Assembly (NCBI GenBank): GCA_947462495.1
Contig: CANHOY010000037.1
Location: forward strand, 1-10,718
Length of the DNA: 10,718 nucleotides
Direction: 5' to 3'
Source of the DNA: Bacteroidota bacterium
GTDB taxonomy: Bacteria > Bacteroidota > Bacteroidia > Chitinophagales > Chitinophagaceae
Shown here: positions 1 to 6,993 of the stretch, one piece after another
Numbering within the stretch: the first letter of the stretch is position 1
Layout of the letters: each line of letters starts with the position of its first letter
Made by a program: the position numbers and the translations under genes
The notes under the pieces: generated by a model
What the model was told of the DNA's origin: nothing
The model's input: only the letters and a program-made list of their open reading frames with translations
Database searches by the model: none

Positions 1-567
1 ATGGATTGTGCTATGGGTAAAAGAACCACTGCTAGAATGTTAAGACAGGCATGCGAGGCCAGTGGTATGAAAGCGCAAATGATTTATACGGGCCAAACGG
101 GTTGGTTGCAAGGAGGTAAGTATGGTTTTATTTTTGATTCCACCTTAAACGATTTTGTTTCAGGCGAACTAGAAAATGCAATAGTTACTAGTTGGAAGGA
201 AGAAAAGCCAGATTATATATTTTTAGAAGGACAATCTTCTTTAAGAAATCCTAGTGGTCCATGCGGTATTGAATTACTAATTTCAGGGAATGCAAAAAAT
301 GTAATATTATTATTTGCGCCCAAACGAAAATATTTTGACCATGATGAAAAGTGGGGCCGTATTCCAAGTGTTGAATCTGAAATTGAGATTATTGAAAAAT
401 TAGGATCCAAAGTGATTGCTGTGGGCATACATACCGAGGATTGCACGAATGAGGAAGCCTTTGCTTATCAAAAGGAGTATGAGCAAAAATTAAAAATTCC
501 AGTATTATTACCTATTCAAGAGGGCGTAGACAAAATTATACCTACCTTAAAGCAGTTGAGCAAATAA
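1..567 (+). CDS. DUF1611 / DgcN-type P-loop protein, 5'-truncated by window edge
   Basis: This is the C-terminal 188 residues of a DUF1611-family protein. The visible part opens inside the Walker A loop: DCAMGKRTTA at residues 2-11 corresponds to the family's G-T/M-D-C-x-x-G-K-x-x-T-A. The ATG at base 1 is therefore probably an internal codon, and roughly 150 N-terminal residues lie outside the window, judged from a usual length near 330-350. Further family marks are TGQTGW (30-35), a DFVSGE segment (51-56) and DYIFLEGQSSL (71-81), a Walker-B-like strand. DUF1611 proteins are commonly encoded beside an enolase-superfamily epimerase, as here with a 25-base gap. In the DgcN/DgcA pathway described in marine Proteobacteria and haloarchaea, DgcN is an N-acetyltransferase acting on D-glutamate and its partner racemises the acetylated product. 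Family assignment is firm. The exact reaction in this organism is inference. Confidence 0.85.
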   Translation: MDCAMGKRTTARMLRQACEASGMKAQMIYTGQTGWLQGGKYGFIFDSTLNDFVSGELENAIVTSWKEEKPDYIFLEGQSSLRNPSGPCGIELLISGNAKNVILLFAPKRKYFDHDEKWGRIPSVESEIEIIEKLGSKVIAVGIHTEDCTNEEAFAYQKEYEQKLKIPVLLPIQEGVDKIIPTLKQLSK

Positions 568-592
568 TTAATTTTTAAAAATAAATTATTAA

Positions 593-1657
593 ATGAAAAT
601 AGTTGGCGTAAAATCGTATGTACAGAAAATGGCTTTAACCAAGCCATACACCATTGCTTATAGTACCTTTTCGGATGTCACTTTAGCTTTTTTCGAAGTG
701 GAATTAGCCAATGGTATGATAGGGTATGGCACAGGAAGTCCTGCAGGAGAAGTAGTAGGCGAAACTACTGACCAAACAGCCATTAATTTACAAACCGAAT
801 TTGTTCAAAAATTTGTGGGCAGAGACATTCGACACTTTCAACAAATCATTTATGAAGCAAGACTTCATTTCGATCATTTACCTGGGACCCAAGCTGCTAT
901 TGATATTGCGCTACACGATGCATTTGGGAAATTCATTGGAATAGCTGTTGCTGATTTTTATGGCCAAAAAATAAAAGCACTTCCTACTTCTATAACTATA
1001 GGGATAAAAAATGTGCAAGAAACTTTAGAAGATGCAGCAGGGTATTTACAATTGGGCTTTAAAATTTTGAAAGTTAAACTGGGATTGAATGTAGAAGAAG
1101 ACATTGAAAAAATAATAAAACTACATGAGTTGTATGCTACTCGATTTAAAATAAGGGTAGATCCTAATCAAGGCTACACATTGGCCCAGTTGAATCAATT
1201 TATTAATGCTACCAAAAAAGTCGATATCGATTTAATTGAACAACCTTTACCTGTAGGAAAAGAATTAGAATTATTAAAGGTAGATCCTGCCTATCGACCC
1301 ATTTTAATGGGGGATGAATCTTTAAAAGATCCGAAGGCTGCCTTAGAATATGCCACGAGTAAACCCTTTGGTGTATATAATATTAAATTGATGAAATGTG
1401 GTGGCATCATGGGTGCGATGGAAATTGCCACCATCGCAAAGCAAGCGCAAATAAATTTATTTTGGGGTTGTAATGATGAAAGTATATTAAGTATAACAGC
1501 TGCATTGCATGCAGCGTATTGTTGCGCTAATACTAAATACATAGATCTGGATGGTAGTTTTGATTTAGCAGAAGATTTGGTAACGGGAGGGTTTGAGCTG
1601 GTAGATGGTTATATGCATATCAATCCTTTACCAGGTTTTGGAGTCACAAAACTTTAA
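593..1657 (+). CDS. Dipeptide epimerase (enolase superfamily, L-Ala-D/L-Glu epimerase / DgcA-like)
   Basis: A 354-residue cytoplasmic enzyme of the muconate-lactonising subgroup of the enolase superfamily, full length for the family. The N-terminal capping domain spans about 1-125, followed by the TIM barrel. All active-site residues are present with the spacing known for Bacillus L-Ala-D/L-Glu epimerase: K160 and K162 (KVK), metal ligands D190 (RVDPN), E216 (IEQP) and D241 (GDES), and the opposite-face base K265 (NIKLMK). A C-terminal DLD pair (D318, D320) matches the D-x-D motif that binds the free amino group of the dipeptide's alanine. Its likely reaction is 1,1-proton transfer at the Glu alpha carbon, used in peptidoglycan-peptide recycling. 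The alternative is racemisation of N-acetyl-D-glutamate as partner of the upstream DUF1611 protein. The D-x-D pair favours a dipeptide, the neighbour favours DgcA, and both remain open. It is probably co-transcribed with both flanking genes. Confidence 0.9.
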   Translation: MKIVGVKSYVQKMALTKPYTIAYSTFSDVTLAFFEVELANGMIGYGTGSPAGEVVGETTDQTAINLQTEFVQKFVGRDIRHFQQIIYEARLHFDHLPGTQAAIDIALHDAFGKFIGIAVADFYGQKIKALPTSITIGIKNVQETLEDAAGYLQLGFKILKVKLGLNVEEDIEKIIKLHELYATRFKIRVDPNQGYTLAQLNQFINATKKVDIDLIEQPLPVGKELELLKVDPAYRPILMGDESLKDPKAALEYATSKPFGVYNIKLMKCGGIMGAMEIATIAKQAQINLFWGCNDESILSITAALHAAYCCANTKYIDLDGSFDLAEDLVTGGFELVDGYMHINPLPGFGVTKL

Positions 1658-1689
1658 AACAGTTTATTTCAAAAACACTACCTTAATGT

Positions 1690-3069
1690 ATGGAAGTATT
1701 AAAACCTAAAATTGGATTAAAAGTGGCTACTTTTTTAGTAGTAAGTGTAATTATAGGTTCAGGGGTTTTTAAAAAAATTGCGCCTATGGCGCATGAATTA
1801 GGTTCTCCCTTATTAGTCATACTGTGTTGGGTTTTGGCGGGTATTATAAGTTTAGCCGGAGCCCTTTCAACAGCAGAAATGGTAAGTATGTTTCCTAATT
1901 CGGGCGGAGAGTATTTTTATTTTCAAAAAATATATGGACGCTTTTTCTCCTTTATTTATGGTTGGTCAAGTTTTACCATTATTAAAACTGCTGCCATAGC
2001 AGCACTGGCCTATATTTTTTCGCAATCATTAAATAGTTTATTTCCATTTCCAAGTTATTCATCCGATGCAAGTTTTTTAGGCATCGCCCTTTTCCAAAAT
2101 TTATCGATTAAAATAGTAGCTTCTATTTTAATTATTTTGTTAACCTTACTTAATTATAGAGGAGTTGAATTTGCAGCCAAACTAAGCAGCTTCTTAACTT
2201 ATTTAATGTTGGCCGGCATTGTGGTATTTATTGTAGTTGGCTTTAGTTCCAGTTCGGTCAATATTCAAAATTTAACCCAACACAGTCAGTTAGCATCGGC
2301 CCCTTCCCTTAATGGGTGGAATTTAATGAAAGCTTTATTCGTGGCAAGTTTAGGCGCTTTTTGGGGATATGAAGGCTGGAATAATATAGCCTATATAGGA
2401 GAAGAAATAAATAATCCAAAACGCAATCTTCCTTTGGCATTGGGTTTAGGCACTTTATTGGTAATAGCCACTTATGTTGCATTAAATATTGTTTTTGTAA
2501 CTGTCATGCCTATCGATTATTTTATACAATTAAATGCAACCCCTAATAAAATTGCAGCTGTAGAAGTAGCAGGAAGAATTAGTGGACATATAGGCATGAT
2601 ATTAGTAGCGGGTTTAATAGTAGTAACTACTTTAAATTCAGCCAATAGCAGTATATTAATGTCTTCTAGAATTATGTACGCAATGGCTAGAGATAAAATG
2701 TTTTTTTATAAAGCTGCATCGGTGCATCCAAAATATAATACCCCCGATGTAGCTTTATTTATTCAAGCATTTTGGGCCATCGCTTTGGTGTTTTCTGGAA
2801 CCTTTGACCAATTGACCGATATGCTTGTTTTTGCTTCCTTTATATTTTATGGAAGCACTGCTTTAGGGGTGATTATTTTAAGAATAAAACATCCCGAAAT
2901 GGAAAGAAAATATAAAGTTATTGGATACCCATTTGTACCCGCTATATTTTTTCTCTTTTGCGTGGCCTTATTTGTAATGACGATCATCAATCAACCCTAT
3001 CAAGCCATTTGGGGCTTAACCCTTATGGCTACTGGATTACCGGTGTACTGGTGGTTGAGTCGTAAATAA
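1690..3069 (+). CDS. APC-family amino acid permease (LAT-like)
   Basis: A 459-residue integral membrane protein with about 12 hydrophobic segments and no signal peptide, typical of the amino acid-polyamine-organocation superfamily. Family marks are the TM1 substrate-binding loop IIGSGVF (21-27), GGEYFYF in the TM2-3 region (72-78), WGYEGWNNIAYIGEE followed by NPKRNLP (225-248) in the TM6-7 region, RIMYAMARDKMF (327-338), and the late HPEMERKYKVIGYPFVP segment (401-417). The last two and the EGWN..EE..NP.RN.P pattern resemble LAT-type exchangers and their bacterial relatives. Substrate cannot be read from the sequence. Its place 32 bases after the epimerase suggests an amino acid or a product of peptide breakdown, such as glutamate or alanine. 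An out-of-frame ATG sits just upstream at 1686, and the in-frame start at 1690 gives a normal N-terminus. The last 41 bases overlap the convergent Dabb gene. Confidence 0.9.
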   Translation: MEVLKPKIGLKVATFLVVSVIIGSGVFKKIAPMAHELGSPLLVILCWVLAGIISLAGALSTAEMVSMFPNSGGEYFYFQKIYGRFFSFIYGWSSFTIIKTAAIAALAYIFSQSLNSLFPFPSYSSDASFLGIALFQNLSIKIVASILIILLTLLNYRGVEFAAKLSSFLTYLMLAGIVVFIVVGFSSSSVNIQNLTQHSQLASAPSLNGWNLMKALFVASLGAFWGYEGWNNIAYIGEEINNPKRNLPLALGLGTLLVIATYVALNIVFVTVMPIDYFIQLNATPNKIAAVEVAGRISGHIGMILVAGLIVVTTLNSANSSILMSSRIMYAMARDKMFFYKAASVHPKYNTPDVALFIQAFWAIALVFSGTFDQLTDMLVFASFIFYGSTALGVIILRIKHPEMERKYKVIGYPFVPAIFFLFCVALFVMTIINQPYQAIWGLTLMATGLPVYWWLSRK

Positions 3070-3370
3070 CTACTTTTTCCCATAAGTGCCCATAATGATC
3101 TCTAAATTTATCATGAATGGGATCGGATTGATAAATTGCTTCGTCTTCAGCTGAATCGAAAAAACAAAGCCAAGAATAAGTATAATTTTGCACAATTACT
3201 TCTCTATTGGTGGTGGCGGGAACGCCCACATGAAATTGACGAATAGTAGAAATGCTTGATAGCAAATCAATTCCTTCAAAAAATTTTATTTGATCTGCTT
3301 TTGAATCCGGATTTTTTAAATAAAAGAATACGTGATGTACAAAAGTATTATCTGCTATTTTCTTACTCAT
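3029..3370 (-). CDS. Dabb-domain (stress-responsive A/B barrel) protein
   Basis: A 113-residue protein made almost entirely of one Dabb domain, a dimeric alpha+beta barrel of the ferredoxin-like type. Visible marks are the opening strand FVHHVFFYLK (10-19) with paired histidines, the RQFHVGVP strand (44-51), the YSWLCFFDS strand (65-73) and the helix YQSDPIHDKFRDH (80-92), which matches the family's Y..HP.H..F pattern. The frame stays open to 3412, but I chose the ATG at 3370. It gives a normal domain N-terminus and follows the upstream isomerase gene's stop (3381-3383) by 10 bases, whereas the longer form would overlap that gene by 32. The pair is probably one operon. Dabb proteins are small, mostly uncharacterised, and some bind or cyclise small ligands, so no specific reaction is assigned. 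The 3' end runs 41 bases into the permease gene on the other strand. Confidence 0.85.
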   Translation of the reverse strand: MSKKIADNTFVHHVFFYLKNPDSKADQIKFFEGIDLLSSISTIRQFHVGVPATTNREVIVQNYTYSWLCFFDSAEDEAIYQSDPIHDKFRDHYGHLWEKVVIYDSTTSTPVIQ

Positions 3371-3380
3371 AGTGATAAAT

Positions 3381-4403
3381 TTAGTTTTCCAAAATTTGTT
3401 TAGCATATTCAAAACATTTCTTTGTTTCTTTTACTGCATCGGAATTAGCAGGAATATCATATTCTAATTCAATGGAGGCAGGAATTTTATACTTTTTATT
3501 TTTCAATAAAGTCAAAACTTCTTTTAGTGGCGTATCGCCTTCGCCCCATGGCATATTTTTTTCGCCATTTTTTTTATTGCGTCTATCCTTAATATGCATG
3601 CTTGTAATGCGATCATGCTTGGCTTCAATTAAAGCCAATAAAGTTTCTTTTGTATTGGCCCCCCCTGCTGCAATGTAATGCCCACAATCTAAATTCATTG
3701 AATTGAATGGGGATTGTGCTAAAGCAATATCCCATGCTGTATCCGTAGCTTGGGTATGTGCATGGTATCCGATGTAAATGCCATGTTTTTGTCCCAAATC
3801 GCCTAAGCGCTTAGAATGTGCAGTATCAATTGGCAATTCAATGGTTACTGATTTAGCACCTAAAGTTTTAGCTGCCTTTAATGCATATTCAATTTCTCCA
3901 TCAGTATTGTTAGGGTTTAATGCATTTGGCTTGAACGCATAAATACTTACTCCAGCATTATTGTACATTTTTCTAATCTCTTTGAACTTATCCATGGAAA
4001 CAGTTGTTCTCCAAGTAGTCAATTGAGCTTGATATTCTTTTATTTGAGCTTTCAATGCATCTGTAAATTCAATTCTTTTACCTGGCACCCATTGGATAGG
4101 GTTTTTAGGAGCCCCTGCATATTCTTCAATGGCATCTCCCATTAATTCAATCGCACTAATATTACAGTCTATACAATATTGTAATAATTGTGCTGCACTA
4201 CCGGGCATACTTCTAAATGAATAAGTAATGGCTCCAATTTGTACCCCATTAATGAGTGAATTAGGTTTACTATTTAAAATTCCAAAAGGGTTAGCCGCCA
4301 AACCATTTTTACCCATTAGAAGTAATCCCATGGAAGCCAATGAGCCTTGGTATAAAAATTGACGACGAGAAGATGCCTTGTTGGTTTTATTTGAATTATT
4401 CAT
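3381..4403 (-). CDS. Tat-exported sugar phosphate isomerase/epimerase-like TIM-barrel protein
   Basis: A 340-residue protein of the xylose isomerase-like TIM-barrel superfamily (AP endonuclease 2 fold). The N-terminus carries a twin-arginine signal, SSRRQFL (11-17), followed by a hydrophobic stretch up to about residue 37, so the protein is probably exported folded across the inner membrane. The barrel begins near QIGAITYSF (55-63). Likely divalent-metal ligands lie in TIEL (E189), GYHAHT (H214, H216), NLDCGH (D239, H242), SMHIKDR (H270, D273) and IELEYD (E312), and the WGEGDTPL loop (286-293) is typical of this group. Bacteroidota and Planctomycetota carry many such proteins, often beside oxidoreductases of sugar catabolism. 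The substrate is unknown, and the name 'isomerase' rests on fold alone. The start is the first ATG, giving a complete Tat signal. It precedes the Dabb gene in a likely two-gene operon and is divergent from the TPR gene. Confidence 0.87.
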   Translation of the reverse strand: MNNSNKTNKASSRRQFLYQGSLASMGLLLMGKNGLAANPFGILNSKPNSLINGVQIGAITYSFRSMPGSAAQLLQYCIDCNISAIELMGDAIEEYAGAPKNPIQWVPGKRIEFTDALKAQIKEYQAQLTTWRTTVSMDKFKEIRKMYNNAGVSIYAFKPNALNPNNTDGEIEYALKAAKTLGAKSVTIELPIDTAHSKRLGDLGQKHGIYIGYHAHTQATDTAWDIALAQSPFNSMNLDCGHYIAAGGANTKETLLALIEAKHDRITSMHIKDRRNKKNGEKNMPWGEGDTPLKEVLTLLKNKKYKIPASIELEYDIPANSDAVKETKKCFEYAKQILEN

Positions 4404-4476
4404 TTAATTAGTTTTTAATATATTAATAATTGTAAGGCTAGTAAATTAAGGATTTTAGTTTAAAATTCAACTAATA

Positions 4477-4500
4477 TTTGACAAAAGGCTAACCTTTCAA
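4477..4500. promoter_or_regulatory. Imperfect dyad in divergent intergenic region
   Basis: The 141-base spacer between the divergent isomerase and TPR genes contains an inverted repeat: AAAGG (4484-4488), a CTAA centre, CCTTT (4493-4497), with outer TTTGA and TCAAA flanks that pair if three bases bulge on the left arm. It could be an operator serving either gene, or chance in AT-rich DNA. There is no T-tract after it and no coding potential in the spacer. Confidence 0.25.
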
Positions 4501-4531
4501 AACCCTTAGTTCATTTTAATGCGATAAGCTT

Positions 4532-4539
4532 TACTTTTA
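4532..4539 (+). promoter_or_regulatory. Possible Bacteroidota -7 box upstream of TPR gene
   Basis: TACTTTTA matches the Bacteroidota primary-sigma -7 consensus TAnnTTTG at all fixed positions except the last. It ends 5 bases before the ATG at 4545, implying a near-leaderless transcript. TTAG at 4506-4509 is only a weak candidate for the -33 TTTG, 22 bases upstream. Confidence 0.3.
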
Positions 4540-4544
4540 CAACC

Positions 4545-6026
4545 ATGAAAAAGGGGATTTTATTTTTATTGATTTTAGCTTCTTTAAAAGGGGTTACACA
4601 ACCATACTATTTATGGAATGACAAAGTGCAAAAAACATATGAATCTATCAATTCATTAAGAATTCCCGAGGCTAGAAAGGTGATAGAAAAAGAATTAAAC
4701 AACCATACTAATAATCTTTTTTATTCTTTATTAGAAAGTGAAGCCGATTTGTATCAATTGTTTTTTAATGAAAATGCTACAGAGTATGCTGTTTTTTTTC
4801 CACGATTTCAAAAGCGGATAGATTTAATCAAGTCAGGACCCAAAGCCACTCCCTATTATTTATATAGTTTGGGTTTAATGCATTTTCATAAAGCGATACT
4901 GGCTATTAAATTAGATAAAAATATAGAAGCGGTATTCGATTTTCGCAAAGCCTATATTTATTTTAAAGACAATAAGGAACTCTATCCAAAATTTAATCCT
5001 AATGATGTGTATTTTGGTTTGTTGACTACCATAATTGGAGCAGTGCCTACCAATTATCAATGGATGTTAAATATTTTTGGATTTAATGGAAGTATTACGA
5101 AAGGCAATGAATTGGTTTTGGCTACAATTAATAGTAAAGACGAATATTCTAAAATGGCCATGAATGAAGCCTTGTTACTTTATCCATATTTAGTGATGAA
5201 TTTTGAAGGCAATACCAAAAAAGCTTTTGATTTTATTGAGCATACTAATTATGATTTTAAAAGAAACCACATTCATGCTTATATGGCTACGAATTTGTAT
5301 TTAAATCATCAGCAACCCCTTAAGGCATTAGAAATTGCAACTAATATAGAACAAGGGGAGGCTTATTTGTCGATGCCATTTTGGAATTATGAAATTGGAC
5401 ATATCTACTTTAATGAAATGAAATTAGACAATGCAGAAAAAGAGTTTACTCAATTTATAAATACATTTAAAGGAAATTTTTATGTAAAAGACACTTATGA
5501 TAAATTAAGTTTAATTGCTTATTTAAAAAATGATATAAAAAAATCTTATGAGTATCGGGAAGAAGTTTTGAAACATGGAAGTTTGATAACAGAAGCAGAT
5601 AAATTAGCCTATCAAAATGCAAAGTCAAATGCTTGGCCTAACCTATTATTATTAAAGTCACGAATTTTAAGTGATGGAGGGTTTCAACTACAAGCTTTAA
5701 AAGTGTTAGCAGATAAAACCACCCTTGATTTTAAAACAGAGGATGATAAGACTGAATTTTCTTATCGATTAGCTAGAATTAATGATTTAATGGGAGATAA
5801 AGAGCAAGCCATAAAATTTTATAAGTCGACCATTGCAAAAGGGAAAAATTCAAAACAATATTTTGCGGCCAGATCAGCATTACAAATTGCTTTAATTTTT
5901 GAAGAAAGAAAAGATTTTACCAATGCCATTAGCTTTTACAAAAATTGTATGGAAATGAAAAATACAGCTTTCAAAAATTCATTAGACCAGAAAGCAAAAT
6001 CAGGCATCTTAAGATGTCAGAAATAA
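4545..6026 (+). CDS. Exported TPR / alpha-solenoid protein, unknown function
   Basis: A 493-residue protein with an N-terminal Sec signal (MKKGILFLLILASLKG, cleavage probably between residues 16 and 19) and no further membrane segment, so periplasmic or surface-associated. The rest is helical. TPR-like helix pairs are clearest in the C-terminal half, about 279-312 (YEIGHIYFNEMKLDNAEKEF core), 365-395, 402-434 (LARINDLMGDKEQAIKFY core) and 441-474 (ALIFEERKDFTNAISFY core). The N-terminal half is less regular. It contains a segment GAVPTNYQWMLNIFGFNG (165-182) reminiscent of the SLLP...LLxLxGFxGD signature of Iml2/TTC39-type TPR proteins, a resemblance by eye only. TPR proteins usually serve as protein-binding scaffolds. 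The partner is not evident, although an outer-membrane barrel candidate follows on the same strand. The start is the first ATG and gives a proper signal peptide. I do not recognise a specific family with a known role. Confidence 0.8.
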   Translation: MKKGILFLLILASLKGVTQPYYLWNDKVQKTYESINSLRIPEARKVIEKELNNHTNNLFYSLLESEADLYQLFFNENATEYAVFFPRFQKRIDLIKSGPKATPYYLYSLGLMHFHKAILAIKLDKNIEAVFDFRKAYIYFKDNKELYPKFNPNDVYFGLLTTIIGAVPTNYQWMLNIFGFNGSITKGNELVLATINSKDEYSKMAMNEALLLYPYLVMNFEGNTKKAFDFIEHTNYDFKRNHIHAYMATNLYLNHQQPLKALEIATNIEQGEAYLSMPFWNYEIGHIYFNEMKLDNAEKEFTQFINTFKGNFYVKDTYDKLSLIAYLKNDIKKSYEYREEVLKHGSLITEADKLAYQNAKSNAWPNLLLLKSRILSDGGFQLQALKVLADKTTLDFKTEDDKTEFSYRLARINDLMGDKEQAIKFYKSTIAKGKNSKQYFAARSALQIALIFEERKDFTNAISFYKNCMEMKNTAFKNSLDQKAKSGILRCQK

Positions 6027-6099
6027 AAATGACATTCCTCATGACTTTGAGGTATAACCGCTCTAACTATTGCATTAATAACATTTTAATACCTATATA

Positions 6100-6132
6100 T
6101 TGAAGGAATTATTATTGTTTTGGTTATCTTTG
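6100..6132 (+). promoter_or_regulatory. Bacteroidota-type promoter upstream of outer-membrane barrel gene
   Basis: TATCTTTG at 6125-6132 is a perfect match to the -7 consensus TAnnTTTG. TTG at 6100-6102 lies 22 bases upstream as a candidate -33 element. Transcription would start near 6138-6140, giving a leader of about 30 bases to the preferred start at 6172. A tiny frame of four codons (6138-6152) sits at the start of that leader. The promoter implies that the barrel gene need not depend on the TPR gene's transcript. Confidence 0.5.
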
Positions 6133-6171
6133 AAAAAATGAATGTTGAATAGAAATAGTAATTTAAAGCTT

Positions 6172-6993
6172 ATGAAAAAGGGATTGTTGTTTACTTTATT
6201 TACCCTACAAATTATTGTAAGCTTTGCACAAAAAACAGAAAGGGAAGGGGAATTTTATTTTTCATGGGGGTACAATAAGGCCTACTATACTAATTCTAAT
6301 ATTTATATTAATCAACCAGCCTTAAACAACAATTTTGTTTTTAAAAATACCGTGTTGGTTGATAATCCTGGATGGAATAAAGGACTTTTAAAAACACCCT
6401 TAACAATTCCGCAATACAATTACCGTTTTGGTTATTTTTTTGACAAGAATAAAGATTGGGCATTTGAAATAAATTTTGATCATACTAAGGCTTTAATCAA
6501 GAATAATAACACTGTTCGTATGGTTGGAACGTATAATGGTTCAGCGATTGATTCAAGTTTTATTTTCAGTGAACAAGGAGTTGGAACAGCAAGGAATTAT
6601 TATTATTTAAATAATGGAGCTAATTTTTTATTATTTAATATTGTTAAAAGAAATAGATTTAAAAGTTTATCAGGTAAACACATTCTTTTTGACGGACTTG
6701 GTAAGTTTGGGATTGGCCCATTAATACCACATGTAGAAAATTTCTTATTTGGGAAAGCGAATGATAGTAAGTTTCAATTTGGAGGCTGGAATACAGGAGT
6801 GGAGTATGCTTTAAGAAGTACTTTTTATAAAAAATTATATTTAGAATTTGCTGGAAAATTAGACTATGCAGCATACTATAATTTAAATGTATATCAAGGT
6901 AATGCGCGTCAAAATTTTGGAACCTTAGAATTTATATTAAGTTTCGGCTATAATATCCCCATGGGTCGTAAAGTAATACCTGGTATGCGCTAA
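6172..6993 (+). CDS. Putative outer-membrane beta-barrel protein, unknown function
   Basis: A 273-residue exported protein. The signal peptide MKKGLLFTLFTLQIIVSFAQ (1-20) ends in the AQ typical of Bacteroidota Sec substrates. The mature part is rich in alternating aromatic/polar strands, such as EFYFSWGYNKAYY (27-39), YNYRFGYFF (82-90), WAFEINFDHTKA (96-107), NYYYLNNGANFLLFNIV (142-158), KLYLEFAGKLDYAAYY (221-236) and the terminal LEFILSFGYNIPMG (252-265). Glycine-aromatic turns are consistent with a small outer-membrane barrel. A central GKFGIGPLIPHVENFLFG stretch (177-194) may mark a specific family, but I cannot name it. The frame is open back to an ATG at 6142, which would add ten residues in front of the signal peptide. 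I prefer 6172 because it leaves a standard lysine-rich n-region. It converges with the dehydrogenase gene and overlaps its 3' end by 4 bases. Function is unknown. Confidence 0.75.
   Translation: MKKGLLFTLFTLQIIVSFAQKTEREGEFYFSWGYNKAYYTNSNIYINQPALNNNFVFKNTVLVDNPGWNKGLLKTPLTIPQYNYRFGYFFDKNKDWAFEINFDHTKALIKNNNTVRMVGTYNGSAIDSSFIFSEQGVGTARNYYYLNNGANFLLFNIVKRNRFKSLSGKHILFDGLGKFGIGPLIPHVENFLFGKANDSKFQFGGWNTGVEYALRSTFYKKLYLEFAGKLDYAAYYNLNVYQGNARQNFGTLEFILSFGYNIPMGRKVIPGMR

Noticed and set aside
1..3. ATG at base 1 as a true start of the DUF1611 protein
   Set aside because: It falls inside the Walker A motif, so the codon is almost certainly internal and the gene begins before the window.
3371..3412. 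Longer start for the Dabb protein
   Set aside because: It would overlap the upstream isomerase gene by 32 bases and add residues outside the domain.
6005..6016. 12-base perfect palindrome CATCTTAAGATG
   Set aside because: It lies within the coding end of the TPR gene, has no loop, and this length occurs by chance; no sign of an operator context.
6037..6052. CCTCA / TGAGG hairpin after the TPR gene as a terminator
   Set aside because: The stem is only 5 bp and no T-tract follows.
6142..6171. Longer start for the outer-membrane barrel protein
   Set aside because: It would put ten extra residues ahead of a complete standard signal peptide; the ATG at 6172 fits better, though the longer form is not excluded.
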